Origin: Nymphaea colorata
Lineage: Eukaryota; Streptophyta; Magnoliopsida; Nymphaeales; Nymphaeaceae
Assembly: GCF_008831285.2 (NCBI RefSeq)
Contig: NC_045151.1
Coordinates: 11,336,571-11,400,570 of the forward strand
DNA length: 64,000 nt
Reading direction: 5' to 3'
In this document: one piece after another, positions 16,017 to 26,808 of the stretch
Layout: every line of letters starts with the position of its first letter
Position numbering within the stretch: the first letter of the stretch is position 1
The notes under the pieces: model-generated
The model's input: the letters and a program-made list of their open reading frames with translations, nothing else
Told to the model about the DNA's origin: nothing
The model's database searches: none
Made by a program: the position numbers and the translations under genes

Positions 16017-16967
16017 CCATTTAAAATTTCTCTCTTTCTGAAATGATCTTCTCTTCTCTACTGGAACTAAATATCATTTTCGTAAGCTTTCATATGTATA
16101 CGAAATATTTGATTTCATGATTTGCAAGATCTCTTTCTCTCTTTCTTTCTCTATATCTCTCTTGGGATGTAGTCTTTCATCTATTTCATTTTTTCAATAT
16201 CTTACTATTATCATTTAAAATTTTAATTTTTTATTTGCCGACTTCATCAAGACCACAAAGTAATGACCCAATATTGGAATCATACTTGATGGTCTACAAC
16301 CCCAATCCATTTTCCAAAACTTTTCTTTCTTATGTATATAATAATTATGAAAACAAAAATCTTAGATGTATGCTATGATAGCAATGTTTCTAGATGAATG
16401 TTGTGGTAAAAATGTTTCATTCGCTTTTAATCATATATGATCAATGCATTCATGCATTCACAATCACTTAATATCATTTATGAGCACAATTACATCTCTA
16501 AAATAACTTAAGCAAGATGTGTTGGAGCTCTAACTAGGTGGTAACTGAATTAAAGCAAAATCTCAAACCTACTTAAAGTCTTAAGAGAACACTAAAATGA
16601 CTTTAAATGATTTCTCAAGCTTTTTAAATAATATTTCCCAATTATAGTTTTGTTCAAAATGTTTCACATTCTCAAGTGATTCTTTAAGAATCTTTTCAAA
16701 AGTTTGAAATATCAAACTTTCAATATTTTTCTACACCGCATATAGAATCGAAAAGATGTTTAAGTTAAAACGAAATGCATCAATGATAAACATAGCCCTT
16801 GGGTTGATTACCCCCGGTAAAGGCACCGGGAACGGTCGATCCTCGTACCGACAAGCGAGTCCCTTTCTCTCCTATTTCAAAACAAAACCTCATTTTTCTG
16901 GAGCACTCCAAAACCAACCAAAATTTGGATGCGAACACATAGGCATGCAAAATTCTGCCCTCTTTGT

Positions 16968-16981
16968 GGGCTATGATACCA
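16968..16981 (-). promoter_or_regulatory. Primer-binding-site relic (tRNA-Met type)
   Basis: On the minus strand TGGTATCATAGCCC directly follows an LTR-like end ...CTATTCA. TGGTATCAGAGC is the usual Met-tRNA primer site of Copia and many Gypsy elements; one base differs. It implies a minus-strand element whose 5' LTR lies to the right, from 16982. LTR copy 1 inserted just downstream of this site. Confidence 0.5.
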
Positions 16982-19900
16982 TGAATAGATGTCTAGCTTC
17001 TGCTGCACAAAATTCTCTAAGCAGAAATAATATATTGTGTTTTACATAGAGAAAGGGCAAACAAAACCAAAAACATGTAAAATTGGTATTAAACGAAAGC
17101 TAAATCCGGATGAATCCAATGCTGATCTAAACATTGAAAAAGACTCCACAAACATGAAATCATGACTATTGCAAGTTGATAAAAATTCTGCATGTGGACA
17201 AGGTAGAATTTGGGCAACTAACATAGTACAAAGACTCTCTACATGCATGGAAGTGTGTGCATGTGTCTTAGATAGTTTCTACGTAAAAATATGTGCATGA
17301 CAAAATGACAACACGATGGACTTACTCTATATGCATGTTGCTATTTAGAAAGAAAGATGTGATGCATGAAGACACGATATGCAAATGAAAAAGAACATAA
17401 CAAATTGGTATTGCCATACACATATATGTTTTGCTCTTGAATCAAGAAAAACATGATGCCAATGGCCTGAGGAATGCATTAGATGCCCAGAACTGCTTGA
17501 GATGGTTGAATGCCTACGAATCACAAAACAAGCAGGATATTAGTATGAACCCTTCAAAAGATATACTAAAATTTTCACCGTCCTCTTCAGAGAGTTGGTG
17601 GTTCTCCCATGAATTCGTGGCTTCAAATAAGCCATTTGAGATACTGGTTTAGGCTGTGCAAATGCTGAAGATAGTTTTGAACTATACTAGAGATTAGAGG
17701 CACTATGTGAGAGAAGAAAAGGGGCTTCCCTGGTGTTCAAGTTAAAAGGAAAACCGCAAAGGGGGCCAGCCAGCTTCCTCTTTTGTCCTCCTCCAACTTC
17801 GTCTCTTATTTCTGTCCTTGTTTAAGACATGAGTTGCTTAAAAGCTTCTCTACGGTGGCATCAACTCCAAGATGCTTTCCTTAGAAAATTCTAAGTCAGA
17901 GATAAGATGGCAAAGAATAAAGAAGTAGAGAGGAGAAAGAATACCTGAGCAAATTTTAAGTTACAATAAAAGATGGGACATCTTATTTTTAATTATTAAT
18001 GATTAGAAAGCTTAAATCCTAGGAAATCATGACTTAGGGTGGCTCTAGGGTTTGCATTGGTGAAAAACATGCCAACCCTTACTTTGAATGGCCACGATTA
18101 GCTTTGGTAACAAACAACGTCATCTGAGAGCTTTAGATTGTGAATATAGGACTCAGTTCCAGATTTAGATCAAGGTTTGGATTTGAAAGGTAGATTTAGA
18201 CCAAATGTTAGTTAAAAGGTTCAGATAGAATATACATATCACGATCTAGAATGTATATTTGAATTGGAATGATAACAGATTGTTAATTTTGGAACTAGAC
18301 CATGGATTTAGACATGATTTTGATATGAACTTGATTTGAAATATAGGTGATCTCATGTTGAGACCCTCTATGCTAGTGGGCTCGATCTAGGTCTAATTGA
18401 CTGAGCATGGCTAGATTAGGTCAAAAGGTTCTATAGGATTGAGCCTAATGAGCCAAGATTGAACCAAACATGAGCCCAGCTCAAATCCAAGTTCATCTAG
18501 GTTTGGGGAAGATCCAAAATAGGTTTGGTGGGTCTGAATCAATATGAACTAGGTGGGCTGAGTTTCGGCTCAACATATTGGTCATGCTAGGATAGACTAG
18601 GGTCCAGTTTTAGTAACCAGGCTCACTCAATACCAAGTTGAAGTTTTGTTAGGTTTGACACAAACTGACTCAACTGTAGCCTGTCGTGAGCCTCAAAACT
18701 CAGTCATGGGCCCCATGGAGCCTAAAAGAACTCTATATGGGTTATCTAAGATCCAATGGGGACTAATGTGTTATTGAACTTAGGAAAATGAGGAACTAGG
18801 AGGAAAAATTGAATTCCAAAGTGGCCCTTGATAGAGTATAGAAAATGACCATTTTTCCATGATGCAAGTTTCTAAATTTGACCAAACTTGGGTGATCCAA
18901 TTAGGTTAGACATGGGCACTTGGGCTACCTAGACCTCAGGAAAAAGTAGATTTAATAGGCTCCAAATGGAGCTAGAAAAAATTGAGTTGACGGGCCTCAG
19001 AGCAATGGCTCATGAACTATGGTAAATTGGAAAATTTGGAAACTCAGGTCAAATTGATTGTTAATTGAGGTTCATAATGAAAATGGAGTGAAGTGAATAA
19101 GTGATCTATGTGGATAAGGTTAGTGAATTTATAGAATGTAATTCCAGTTAATTATAGATGTTCCAAAATGAAGCTAAGCTGGGAGAAGTCAAATCTAGTA
19201 AGAAAGAAAGTATATATAGCTCTGTAGGAGCTGACAAGATAGAATTTAAATGAAATCAAGCTCTACATCAATGGAGACACTGACAGTAGGGAAGTGACCT
19301 CCTAATAACTTGAAAACCAAATTAAACTAGATCCAAGATGAGTTAACTAGTTGAGCTACAGTAATGCCGCTCTCAGTTAGATGAACATGTTATATGCTCT
19401 GTCTAATCCAGCTCAATTAAGTTGGGCTAAAATGGAATAAACTTTGTATAAATAGAAGAGTTAGTGACTCTGAAGTAAGTTGAAGACTCCCTAGAGCTGA
19501 AAATCAAGGTTGGTACTTCAAAAGCCACTAAAAGTAGGCTAAATCTAGTATAGAGAGTCTATCTAGGGTTTGGTTAAGGTTGAATGTGAGAATTTGAACT
19601 AAAAACTTACCATTTCCTGGAAAGTGGACCCCACCAAGGTCAATTAAGCTATAGTGAACCATTTCTCAAAACATCATCGAGAAATGATGGCCTTATCATC
19701 TATAGGGAATATAAACAAATCTAAGTAAGGTTAGATTAAAATAGGATAGTTGATATTTGGGGTTTTTGAGATTTAGGGCAAAATGGTATAGTGACTTAAT
19801 GTTGTCCTAGGGGTGTTAAGGTTTCATAGGCTTTGGGGTAATAGTAATTTTATTAGGATAAAAAGGGAAGATGACACACTATTCTAAGGTCATAGAACAA

Positions 19901-19990
19901 AACAATTTGAAATTTGTAATAAAATGGGTAAAGAGGTAGTAAAATGTCATTAGTAATGCAGAAAATTTGGAGTATTTACAGACACCCATC
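16982..19990. other. Probable decayed LTR sequence, far end not found
   Basis: The left end (16982) is the inferred LTR end beside the primer-site relic. The rest, to about 19990, has stops in all frames and wordy sequence (AGATTTAGACC, GGGCTGAGTTTCGG types). Plus-strand TATA-like sites occur at about 19211 (GTATATATAG) and 19455 (TATAAATAG). No gene is recognised. A possible LTR border lies at about 19983 (TTTACAGACA before CCCATC), but its orientation is ambiguous. Confidence 0.35.
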
Positions 19991-20269
19991 TTTGCTACTA
20001 AGTTTGTTATGGGACTGAGTTTAGTGCAAAGACAAAACATGCCAAGTTTTTTCTCCAGTGAAATTAGTTTGACTTTGAAAGCACAATTTAATGGTTCAAG
20101 AATTTTTTAGCTTTTAACCAGAATGGATTCGAAAGAGTGTGGAAAAATGACATTATTGAGAGTAGCCCTTAGCTTGATAAAATTATAAAGGAATGTTAAT
20201 AAAGAGGGACTCTTTCAAACTAAAGATACCCATGTTTTGGAAAATGTTTTGAGAGAGAGAGACAAAGAT

Positions 20270-20922
20270 TCAGGATTGACCCTTTAACTTGAGTGGGTTG
20301 GAGCAAAGCACTAGCACATTTCTAGCTTCAAACAAGATTTTTAAAAGAAGGTTTTCATGAGTGGACTCGGTTTATCACTTTAACTTGAATGAGTAGAACC
20401 TTATCACTTTTAGTTCAAAATATGATCTCCAAAATAAGTAAAGTTTCAAAAATGAGTTTAGGTTTAACCCCTTAACCTAAGTGAGTTGAAGCGATGTAAG
20501 TTATCCCTTATATCTTTGAACATGATTTTCAAAAGTAATGTTTTTGCAAATGAGCTCAGATTTATCCCTTTAACTTGAATGGATTGAAGTAAGGGAGCTT
20601 ATCCCTTTTGGCTACGAACAAGATTTTCAAAAGAAGTGCGATTCTGAAAAAAAGTTCAGCTTTAACCCCTTAACCCAAGTGGGTTGAAACAAGCAAGCTT
20701 ATCTCTTCAAGCTTTGAACAAAATTTGTGAAAGAAGTAAGATTTTTTGAACATAGGCTTAGGTTTAACCCTTAACTTGAATGAGTTGAGGCAATAGGGTT
20801 TGCCCAATTGAGCTTCAAATAAGATTTTCAAAACAACTAAGATTTTCCAAAATGGGCTGAGGTTTGACCCCATAACTTCGCACAACTTGAATGGGTTGAA
20901 GCAACAAAGTCATCCCTTTTTC
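20270..20922. repeat. ~100-bp tandem array, left part
   Basis: About 6.5 diverged units of roughly 100 bp, each opening like TTTAACCCCTTAACTTGAA then GGGTTGAAGCAAG, and later GATTTTCAAAAGAAGTAAG. Unit starts are near 20270, 20370, 20461, 20560, 20661, 20763 and 20863. The array resumes at 32340 on the other side of the chromovirus, so the retroelement lies within it. Confidence 0.85.
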
Positions 20923-20971
20923 TTCTTGAAAAGCTCTTCTAATCTCATTAGGGTTGGGTCTCTCATCGGTC
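20923..20971 (-). repeat. 49-bp gag fragment fused to the left chromovirus LTR
   Basis: Matches the chromovirus gag region 27737-27785 with four mismatches by eye (shared core AATCTCATTAGGGTTGGGTC). It runs straight into LTR sequence equivalent to position 30618, sharing only TC at the join. Relative to the right-hand LTR-gag order this is a deletion of about 2.8 kb covering the rest of the LTR, the primer site and the leader. Confidence 0.8.
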
Positions 20972-23407
20972 ACAAATAATTAGTAAACTTAGGAAGATGG
21001 ATCCACAACAAGGGTAATCTCAGAATTATTCACCAAAATTCCAGAGTGGTCATGATATGGCCGAAACTGGATAGAATTGTCACCGGTGATAAAGATTGAA
21101 CCCCGATGTCCAGCGAGGATGCAGGTGCAGTCTAGAGACTTTTTGTCATTGATTTTGTTGTCAAACAATGTCTAATCACTACAAACTTCCATTGGATCGC
21201 CTAAAACAGCCTTCTGAACAGGTGATTATGCTGCAGTCTACTACAGGGACCCGCAATACTTGTCTTAGCTGAATCTTCTTCTTCTTCCTCCTTCTTCTTC
21301 CTCTTTTCATGCCAAACAATGTTAAGAATTAGACCCTCGCACAATGAGCATGAAATCCAGTCATCTAACTGTGGAAATCCAAAGATTCATCTGGTGTTAG
21401 ACTGCTGTCATAGACAATCGAATGCACTGACTTGTCTTTGAAGAACTGTCGCTTAGATCTTCAACCTAGTTCAATATCGCATAGATCTACCCCAGTTAGA
21501 AGAAAATTCCTTCGAATGCAAGGGAGATTTACATGTTGATCTCTTAGATCGAATAGAATATGAACTTCTGTGGCTATGAAACGGGAAGATCATGTACTTA
21601 GCTTGAGAATGGAAGTTCCACCGGTAGTCGAATGTGTTGGAGATCGCCGGCGCCAGAACCACAAGCTCCGTTGCCTCCTCCACGCTCCCTATGGATCAGC
21701 CATCTCGAAACCTCTTCATGATCAAGAGGAATGCATGGTTGTCCACTCAAGTACCTTGGTTAGGGGTGAAACGCTGCTGAACTCCTCCGTTAATGGCTTC
21801 CGGCTGCCATTCATCTAGAGAAATCCACCAATTTTCTCATGGCATTGGTGAGTATTGCTGTGTAGTGCTTCCAAGGAAGTCATGCCCTAAGGACCAAGAT
21901 CTCCACACAAGGAGGAAAGAGAATACTCGAATTTGATTATGCAAGAATGAATACACTGTCTCGGTTTTTAGCTTTCGTAGTGTAGCTAAAACTGCTTCAA
22001 ACAAAGTCTCAAGATCAGATGCACACAAAACCGAATGAAACAAAAAAAGCAATACATAAGCAAATATCATCTCTAAAAGCAAATAGCAAAAGTCAAAGTC
22101 TGGATTTGCACCTAAGCCCTCATGCGTCCAGGTTGGCTTGAGCTCCTCGATCTGGATCTGAAAAGTGGGCTCGTTCCCAACTTTTCTAGGTTGCCCCAGG
22201 CTACTAGAGTCAACTCGTCTCCTTGCTGAGCCCACTGCCTTCATCATCTAGGCATTGAGTGCCTAGGTCTTCCTTTCGTCTCGCGCCCTTAGCCTCTATT
22301 GGGCTTTTGACGCGTCTCTTGCTCTCTGCCAAGTCCAGTTCGTTAATCTCACTAGGATCCCATGCATAGCTGCTAGCTGCTACTGCATCAGGCTCTCGCA
22401 AGGTAACCTCCCTAAGATCTCTCATGTATGCCGCATGGACCAAGGCTGCACACGAGCCGAGTCGAGCTTGAGCTCGGCTCGACTCAAGTTTAGTGAGCTC
22501 GAGCTCGTCACGAGTTACTCATCTTCAACTCGAGCTCGACTCGAGAAGCTGCCACAGAGCTCGAGCTCGACTCGAGAAGCTGCCACAGAGCTCGAGCTCG
22601 ACTCGAGCGGCTCGTTTATTTCTTCTTCACGCACCTTTTTGGTGGTGGTGTCATCAGTAATAGCACATGCCATGAGTGCCATGAGCAGTGCAAGGCTTCT
22701 TCATGCACTCTTTTCCATTATGGTGATGTCCTTGGTAATGGCATCTGCCATGAGAAGTGGTTAAAGGCGGGAAGAAAAAGTGTGGGCGAAAGAAGAGGAA
22801 AAGAAAAGGAAGACGAACTTGGTGAGGAAAGAAGAAAAGGGGAGGGAAAATGGAAATGGTGATTGAGAGAAAAGAAAAGGAAGTGTGGCTGCGCGAGTAA
22901 AAATTGAGGGAAAATTAAAAAATACAAAACAACAAAGAAGAGGGAAAATAAAAACGTGAAAAAAAATAGAGATTAAAGTTGAGCCCAGTCGAGTTTAATC
23001 GAGTCGAGTTCATCTAACTCAAACTCGGCTTGTTAACTTACTCGAGTTTACATTTAAGCTCGAGCTTGACTCGTATAAAAACGAGTCGAACTCGAGTCAT
23101 GTTTACTCAAGCGAGTTCGAGTCAAGCCCGAGTTGGTTCGACTCGTTGTGCAGCCCTAGCATGGACTGCCTTCTCCCTCTGCTTAGCCTCACTTGAATCT
23201 AAACCGCACATCGAAGCCATGTCCTTAACCTCACTTCGTTTTCCACCTTGGTCATCTGTGGAAACCCCTTTGCCATTAGCCTCCCTATGCTTCTCCTTGC
23301 TTCCCGTAGGCGTTCCCTCGCAAGAAAAGATAACCTCACTTAAGTTTAAGCCGCCTTCAGTGGAGGTCCTGGCACGGGATATCTGAGCTCTAAGTGAGCT
23401 CATATGA
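20970..23407 (-). repeat. Left (3') LTR of the chromovirus, truncated and carrying a hAT element
   Basis: Direct repeat of 30618-32339, visibly diverged. Without the hAT insert and one target copy it is about 1.7 kb. It lacks the part corresponding to 28494-30617. Its right end (minus-strand TCATATGAGC, where the other LTR has TGATACAAGC) is followed by a polypurine tract. On the plus strand both LTRs keep an 82-codon open frame (21570-21818 here), antisense to the element. Confidence 0.8.
22441..23158. mobile_element. 718-bp non-autonomous hAT-type transposon
   Basis: Inserted in the left LTR: the right LTR (32080-32150) is continuous across this point. The 8-bp repeat GCATGGAC flanks it (22433-22440 and 23159-23166), the duplication length of hAT elements. 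Terminal inverted repeats are CAAGGCTGCACACGAG at one end and TAGGGCTGCACAACGAG (reverse complement) at the other. Both ends are packed with CTCGAGCTCGACTCGAG-type subterminal motifs, including a 31-bp unit repeated about 2.5 times at 22529-22607. There is no transposase, so mobility would need an enzyme supplied elsewhere. Confidence 0.92.
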
Positions 23408-23422
23408 ACCCCACCCTCCTTA
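23408..23422 (-). promoter_or_regulatory. Polypurine tract
   Basis: Minus strand reads TAAGGAGGGTGGGGT immediately before the 3' LTR. This is the usual plus-strand primer position of LTR retrotransposons, and it fixes the inner edge of the left LTR. Confidence 0.75.
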
Positions 23423-23442
23423 GATCGAACATGTCACCAAGC

Positions 23443-23730
23443 TCACGATTTGGGGAATCTGAGGCGGATATGTTCCAACTTTTCCCAAGAGGTACCCCTA
23501 TCTGGGCCTTCCCACTCTATAAGCACATCATGTCTCTGCCTACCATCACAAAGTACATACCTGTGTCTAAAGATTTGATAGGAGGTAGATTGCTGATTTG
23601 GAACGTGTTCGATCTGCCTTGGAAGCGGTCCATGGTGAGGTTTGAGCCTGGTGACGTGAAACACTGGGTGCACCTGGGCGGCTTGGGGTAAGGCTAGCCT
23701 GTATGCGGCCTTCCCAAGTCGCTGCAACAC
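23443..23730 (-). pseudogene. Integrase C-terminus with chromodomain
   Basis: The frame holds HPVFHVTRLKPH, the conserved lead-in after the integrase core of chromoviruses, then near the end DVLIEWEGPDRGTSWEKLEH followed by IRLRFP, which fits the core of a chromodomain (hydrophobic-x-W-x-G ... T/S-W-E). In the family this domain steers integration to particular chromatin. A stop or frameshift separates it from the integrase core at 23773. Confidence 0.85.
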
Positions 23731-23772
23731 TTGGTATGAACCATAATATCTGGGAAGTAATTTAGAGTATCG

Positions 23773-24813
23773 CTACCCTAGAAGAGACTTCTGCTTGAAT
23801 GGTAGTTGTTTTAGCCATACAAAATCCTCCATGTTGAATTCTCTTTCCTTTCTTCCCTTATCATAGACCTGCTTCATGTGATTCTGGGCTTTAGTGATAT
23901 TCAACCTGAGAGATTCTAGAATCTCTTCTCGGGTACATAACTCACTGTCAATGTCATCGTCTATGGCTATACCTTTTTCATACCGTGGAATGGTGGGTGG
24001 CGGGAAACGATAAAGTGCCTCATAAGGCGTAACTCCCATGCCGGAATGTAGGCTAGTGTTGTAAGACCACTCTGCCCAAGATAGATGTCGAACCCACGTG
24101 TTGGGTCGTTCCCCTGCATAGCATCTGAGGTAGGTCTCCAATTCACAATTTACAATTTCACTCTGTCCATCTGTTTGAGGGTGATGGGCAGTACTAAAAT
24201 GTAGAGTTGTACCCGCCAATCTCGTGTATTCTTGCCAGAAAGCCCCTAAAAAGATCGAGTCTCTATCACTCACAATCGTATTGGGCATTCCGTGGAGCCT
24301 TCCAACGTAGTCCTGAGACAAAGAGGCTACTAGCGGACCCTGATATAGCCGAGGTAGAGGAACAAAGTGTGTGTATTTGGTAAGCCTATCAACAACTACC
24401 ATCACGGCTTCTTTTCCTTCTGATTTAGGCATAGCCTCTATGAAGTCCATAGAGACATCCCTCCAAGGACGTGTAGGGATCGGTAAAGAGTTGAGGTGCC
24501 CTGGAAGCTTGATAGCCTCATACTTCTCTCATTCGTATATCTGACACTCACATACAAACCTATTCACATCTGACTTCAAGCCCTCCCACCAAAGCTGGGG
24601 CTTGATCCTACCAAGTGTCTTGGTTACTCCCGCGTAACCCGCTGAAGCTGCCTCATGGAAATGTTTGATCAACTCTATCCTCACAGGGGATTGCTTGGGT
24701 ATGACCACCCTACAAATGGATCCTTCGTTTTGACTCACTGATGCCTTCAATAAACGGATGCTACCCTTGACATCTTGACCTTGCTCAATCATGTCCCATA
24801 AATTAGTCCCCAA
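23773..24813 (-). pseudogene. Integrase zinc-binding and catalytic core
   Basis: 24813-24529 holds the HHCC segment (HFHEAASAGYAGVTKTLG ... CECQIYE). Frame 24450-23773 is an unbroken 225 codons with the catalytic core: first Asp in MDFIEAMPKS, second in TIVSDRDSIFLGAFW, Glu in GQSEIVNCELETY, so the D,D,E triad appears kept. The two frames are separated by a stop, so no full-length enzyme is encoded. The integrase joins retroelement cDNA to host DNA. Confidence 0.9.
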
Positions 24814-24827
24814 AGAGTCATCATCAT

Positions 24828-25465
24828 CTATTCTCCTAAACGAGAGAGGTTGTCGGCGGCTGTATTCTCCGAACCTTTCTTGTACTCTATGGTGAAGTCA
24901 TATCTTAACAACTTGGATAACCAACATTGCTGGATCGGAGTAGTGACATGTTGGTTCATCATGTACTTTAAACTATTGTGGTCGGTTCTAACCACAAATT
25001 TACGTCCTAACAAGTATGGATGTCATTTCTCCACTGCAAGAACCATAGGAAGTAACTCCTTTTCATAAATAGATAAAGGTCTTGTTCGACTTGTGAGGGC
25101 TTTAAACATGTAGGCAAAGAGATGCCCCCCTTGACTCAGAACCGCCCCAACTCCAACATCACTAGCATCAGTTTCGATGGTAAACTCTCGCTCAAAATTT
25201 GGTAAGTCAACACTGGCACTGACATAAGTGCCGCCTTAAGTTGATTAAATGTTGCCCTCGATTTTTCCGTCCACAGAAATGGGCCCTTCTTTAGCATCTG
25301 AGTCAAAGGTGCCGCTATTGGTCCATAGCAGCTAATGAACCGTCGATAATATCCAGTAAGTCCAAAAAAGCCCCTTAGACCCTTTGGGCCTTTCGGGTAT
25401 ATCCAGTAAGTCCAAAAAAGCCCCTTAGACCCTTTGGGTCTTTCGGGTCTTTCAGTAAAAACCAC
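24828..25465 (-). pseudogene. RT-RNase H connection and RNase H remnant
   Basis: Contains LTGYYRRFISCYGPIAAPLT and a WTEKSRATFNQLKAAL segment (25465-25136), then LGRKFVVRTDHNSLKYMMNQ and AADNLSRLGE (25013-24828). These are the hallmarks of the Ty3/Gypsy RT thumb and RNase H. The frame is broken between the parts. A 50-bp perfect-to-near-perfect tandem duplication lies at 25349-25448. Confidence 0.88.
25349..25448. repeat. 50-bp tandem duplication in the RT-RNase H junction
   Basis: ATATCCAGTAAGTCC...CTTTCGGGT occurs twice in a row (25349-25398 and 25399-25448) with one difference (GGGCC versus GGGTC). Because 50 is not a multiple of three, the duplication shifts the reading frame. It looks recent compared with the general decay of the element. 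Confidence 0.93.
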
Positions 25466-25492
25466 TACTCAATCGTAATCAACTTCTCAGGC

Positions 25493-26388
25493 TCAACTCG
25501 CACCCCATCTTTGGACACAATGTGACCCAGATAGCTTATTGAGGTATGACCGAAAGTACACTTTGACATCTTTGCATAGAGCTGGTTCTCTCCAAATCCT
25601 CAGTACAGTGTCCAAGTGTTTGACATGCTGCTCTAGCGTTGGGCTATAAACCAATATGTTGTCAAAAAACACTAACACATAGTCCCTCAAATAACTCATG
25701 AAGAGGTCGTTCATGCACCTCTGAAATGTGGAGGGTGCATTAGTCAATTCAAAGGGCATCATGAGAAACTCATAATGGCCACTGTGAGTACGGGAAGCCG
25801 TCTTTAGAATGTCCTCTTCATCCACGTGAATCTGATGGTAGTCTGTTTGTAAGTCCATTTTGGAAAAGTAAGAAGTGCCAGTCAACTCATCCAATAACTT
25901 ATCTATGACTGGGATAGCATGTTTATCTTTAATGGTGACCTCATTTAAGGCACGGTAATCTATACAGAACCTCCATGTTCCATCCTTCTTCTTGACTAAT
26001 AGTCTTGACTAATAGTCTTGACTAATACTCTTGACTAATAGTACAGGTGTGACGAGAATGGACTATTGTTTGGCCTTATAACACCACTATCGAGCATCTC
26101 CCTAACTAACTTTTCGATCTCTTCCTTCTGACTATATGCATACCGATACGGTCTCATATTGATTGCCTCTGCCCCTTTATTTAGGGTGATCCTATGGTCA
26201 TAGGATAGTCTAGCGGGTAAGCCCTTAGGCTTAGCGAACACCTCAGGGAACCGGTCTAGAACATGCTGAATGCATTTGGGTATCTCCTCTATACTTGAGG
26301 TTATAGGTGCTACATACTTCACCATAAAAATCAACCAGTAGGCGGGTTGCTGGGTCGTGAATGCCTTCAGGGCTAGCTTAGGCTCCAC
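25493..26388 (-). pseudogene. Reverse transcriptase remnant
   Basis: 26388-26035 reads into RT domain 1 (MLDSGVIRPNNSPFSSHLYY). 25894-25493 has [15 protein letters not shown] and [20 protein letters not shown]. The active-site box reads [10 protein letters not shown], where the usual YxDDILVYS has a second Asp, so a catalytic residue is lost. The two halves are separated by a four-fold 13-bp repeat that carries stops. Confidence 0.9.
25986..26037. repeat. 13-bp tandem repeat, four units, inside RT
   Basis: The plus strand repeats CTTGACTAATAGT about four times, one unit reading ACT instead of AGT. On the coding (minus) strand the units bring in TAG stops just after the conserved SPFSS segment of RT. 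Confidence 0.85.
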
Positions 26389-26513
26389 ATTTGGCTTTAT
26401 TGCTTATAAGGTGATTTTTCTTCTACCCTCCTTAGGAAAGGTCATTGTCATATTATCAAAATCTCATGCAATCTTTCCTAAGGTCCTCATCCACTATATC
26501 CCCAAGACCATGT

Positions 26514-26729
26514 CTATACCATCGATGGGAATGGGAGGTATAGATCTACTTTGAAGGGGATGTGTTGCATCACCAAATCAATATCCTTGCAAACCTCCTT
26601 GCAAGTCAGCCATGAACCATTTCCAATCAACACATTAAAGGAAGCTTGGGCACTTGTTTTGCCTTTAACCACGTGGGCTAATTTGGAGTTTATGAAGTTA
26701 TGGGTCGCCCTTGTATCTAGGAGAACCAC
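26514..26729 (-). pseudogene. Retroviral-type aspartic protease remnant
   Basis: The frame starts at VLLDTRATHNFIN; the family motif is DTGA/S-TH, so the essential Gly is Arg here. The downstream sequence (GNGSWLTCKEVC then DIDL) fits the plant Gypsy protease fold. In an active element it processes the gag-pol polyprotein. Confidence 0.85.
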
Positions 26730-26808
26730 AACTTATGGCATAGTCCTTCACCTTATATAATGGTTTCTTCCTCATTTTTCGTTTCTATGGTCCCTTCGGT
26801 TTCTTCTT

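Larger units (their letters stand above)
13561..16937 (+). mobile_element. Solo LTR, family L copy 1 (3377 bp)
   Basis: Starts TGTTATCACCCC and ends GGATGCGAACA, so it has canonical TG...CA ends. It is flanked on both sides by the 5-bp repeat CATAG (13556-13560 and 16938-16942), a target-site duplication. No internal retroelement sequence lies between the duplications, so this is a solo LTR, normally made by recombination between the two LTRs of one element. Two relatives occur at 33277-35980 (same strand) and 47305-50340 (opposite strand). They share the start, the end, a TATA segment in two of the three, and a conserved block near the end (GGTAAAGGCACCGGG here). Confidence 0.93.

Noticed and set aside
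15757-16041. 94-residue membrane-like protein in LTR copy 1
   Set aside because: Its hydrophobic tail is the (TA)n repeat and the frame has no homologue in the sister LTRs.
17431-17652. 73-residue plus-strand frame as a gene
   Set aside because: No recognisable domain or splice context; it is embedded in probable LTR sequence.
20270-20922. CRISPR-like regularly spaced repeats
   Set aside because: Whole units repeat with no unique spacers, in a plant nuclear context; it is an ordinary tandem array.
23773-24450. Domesticated integrase gene, because the 225-codon frame is intact with D,D,E residues
   Set aside because: It lies in frame order inside a decayed chromovirus with LTRs and lacks its own start context and promoter; survival of one open segment is expected by chance.
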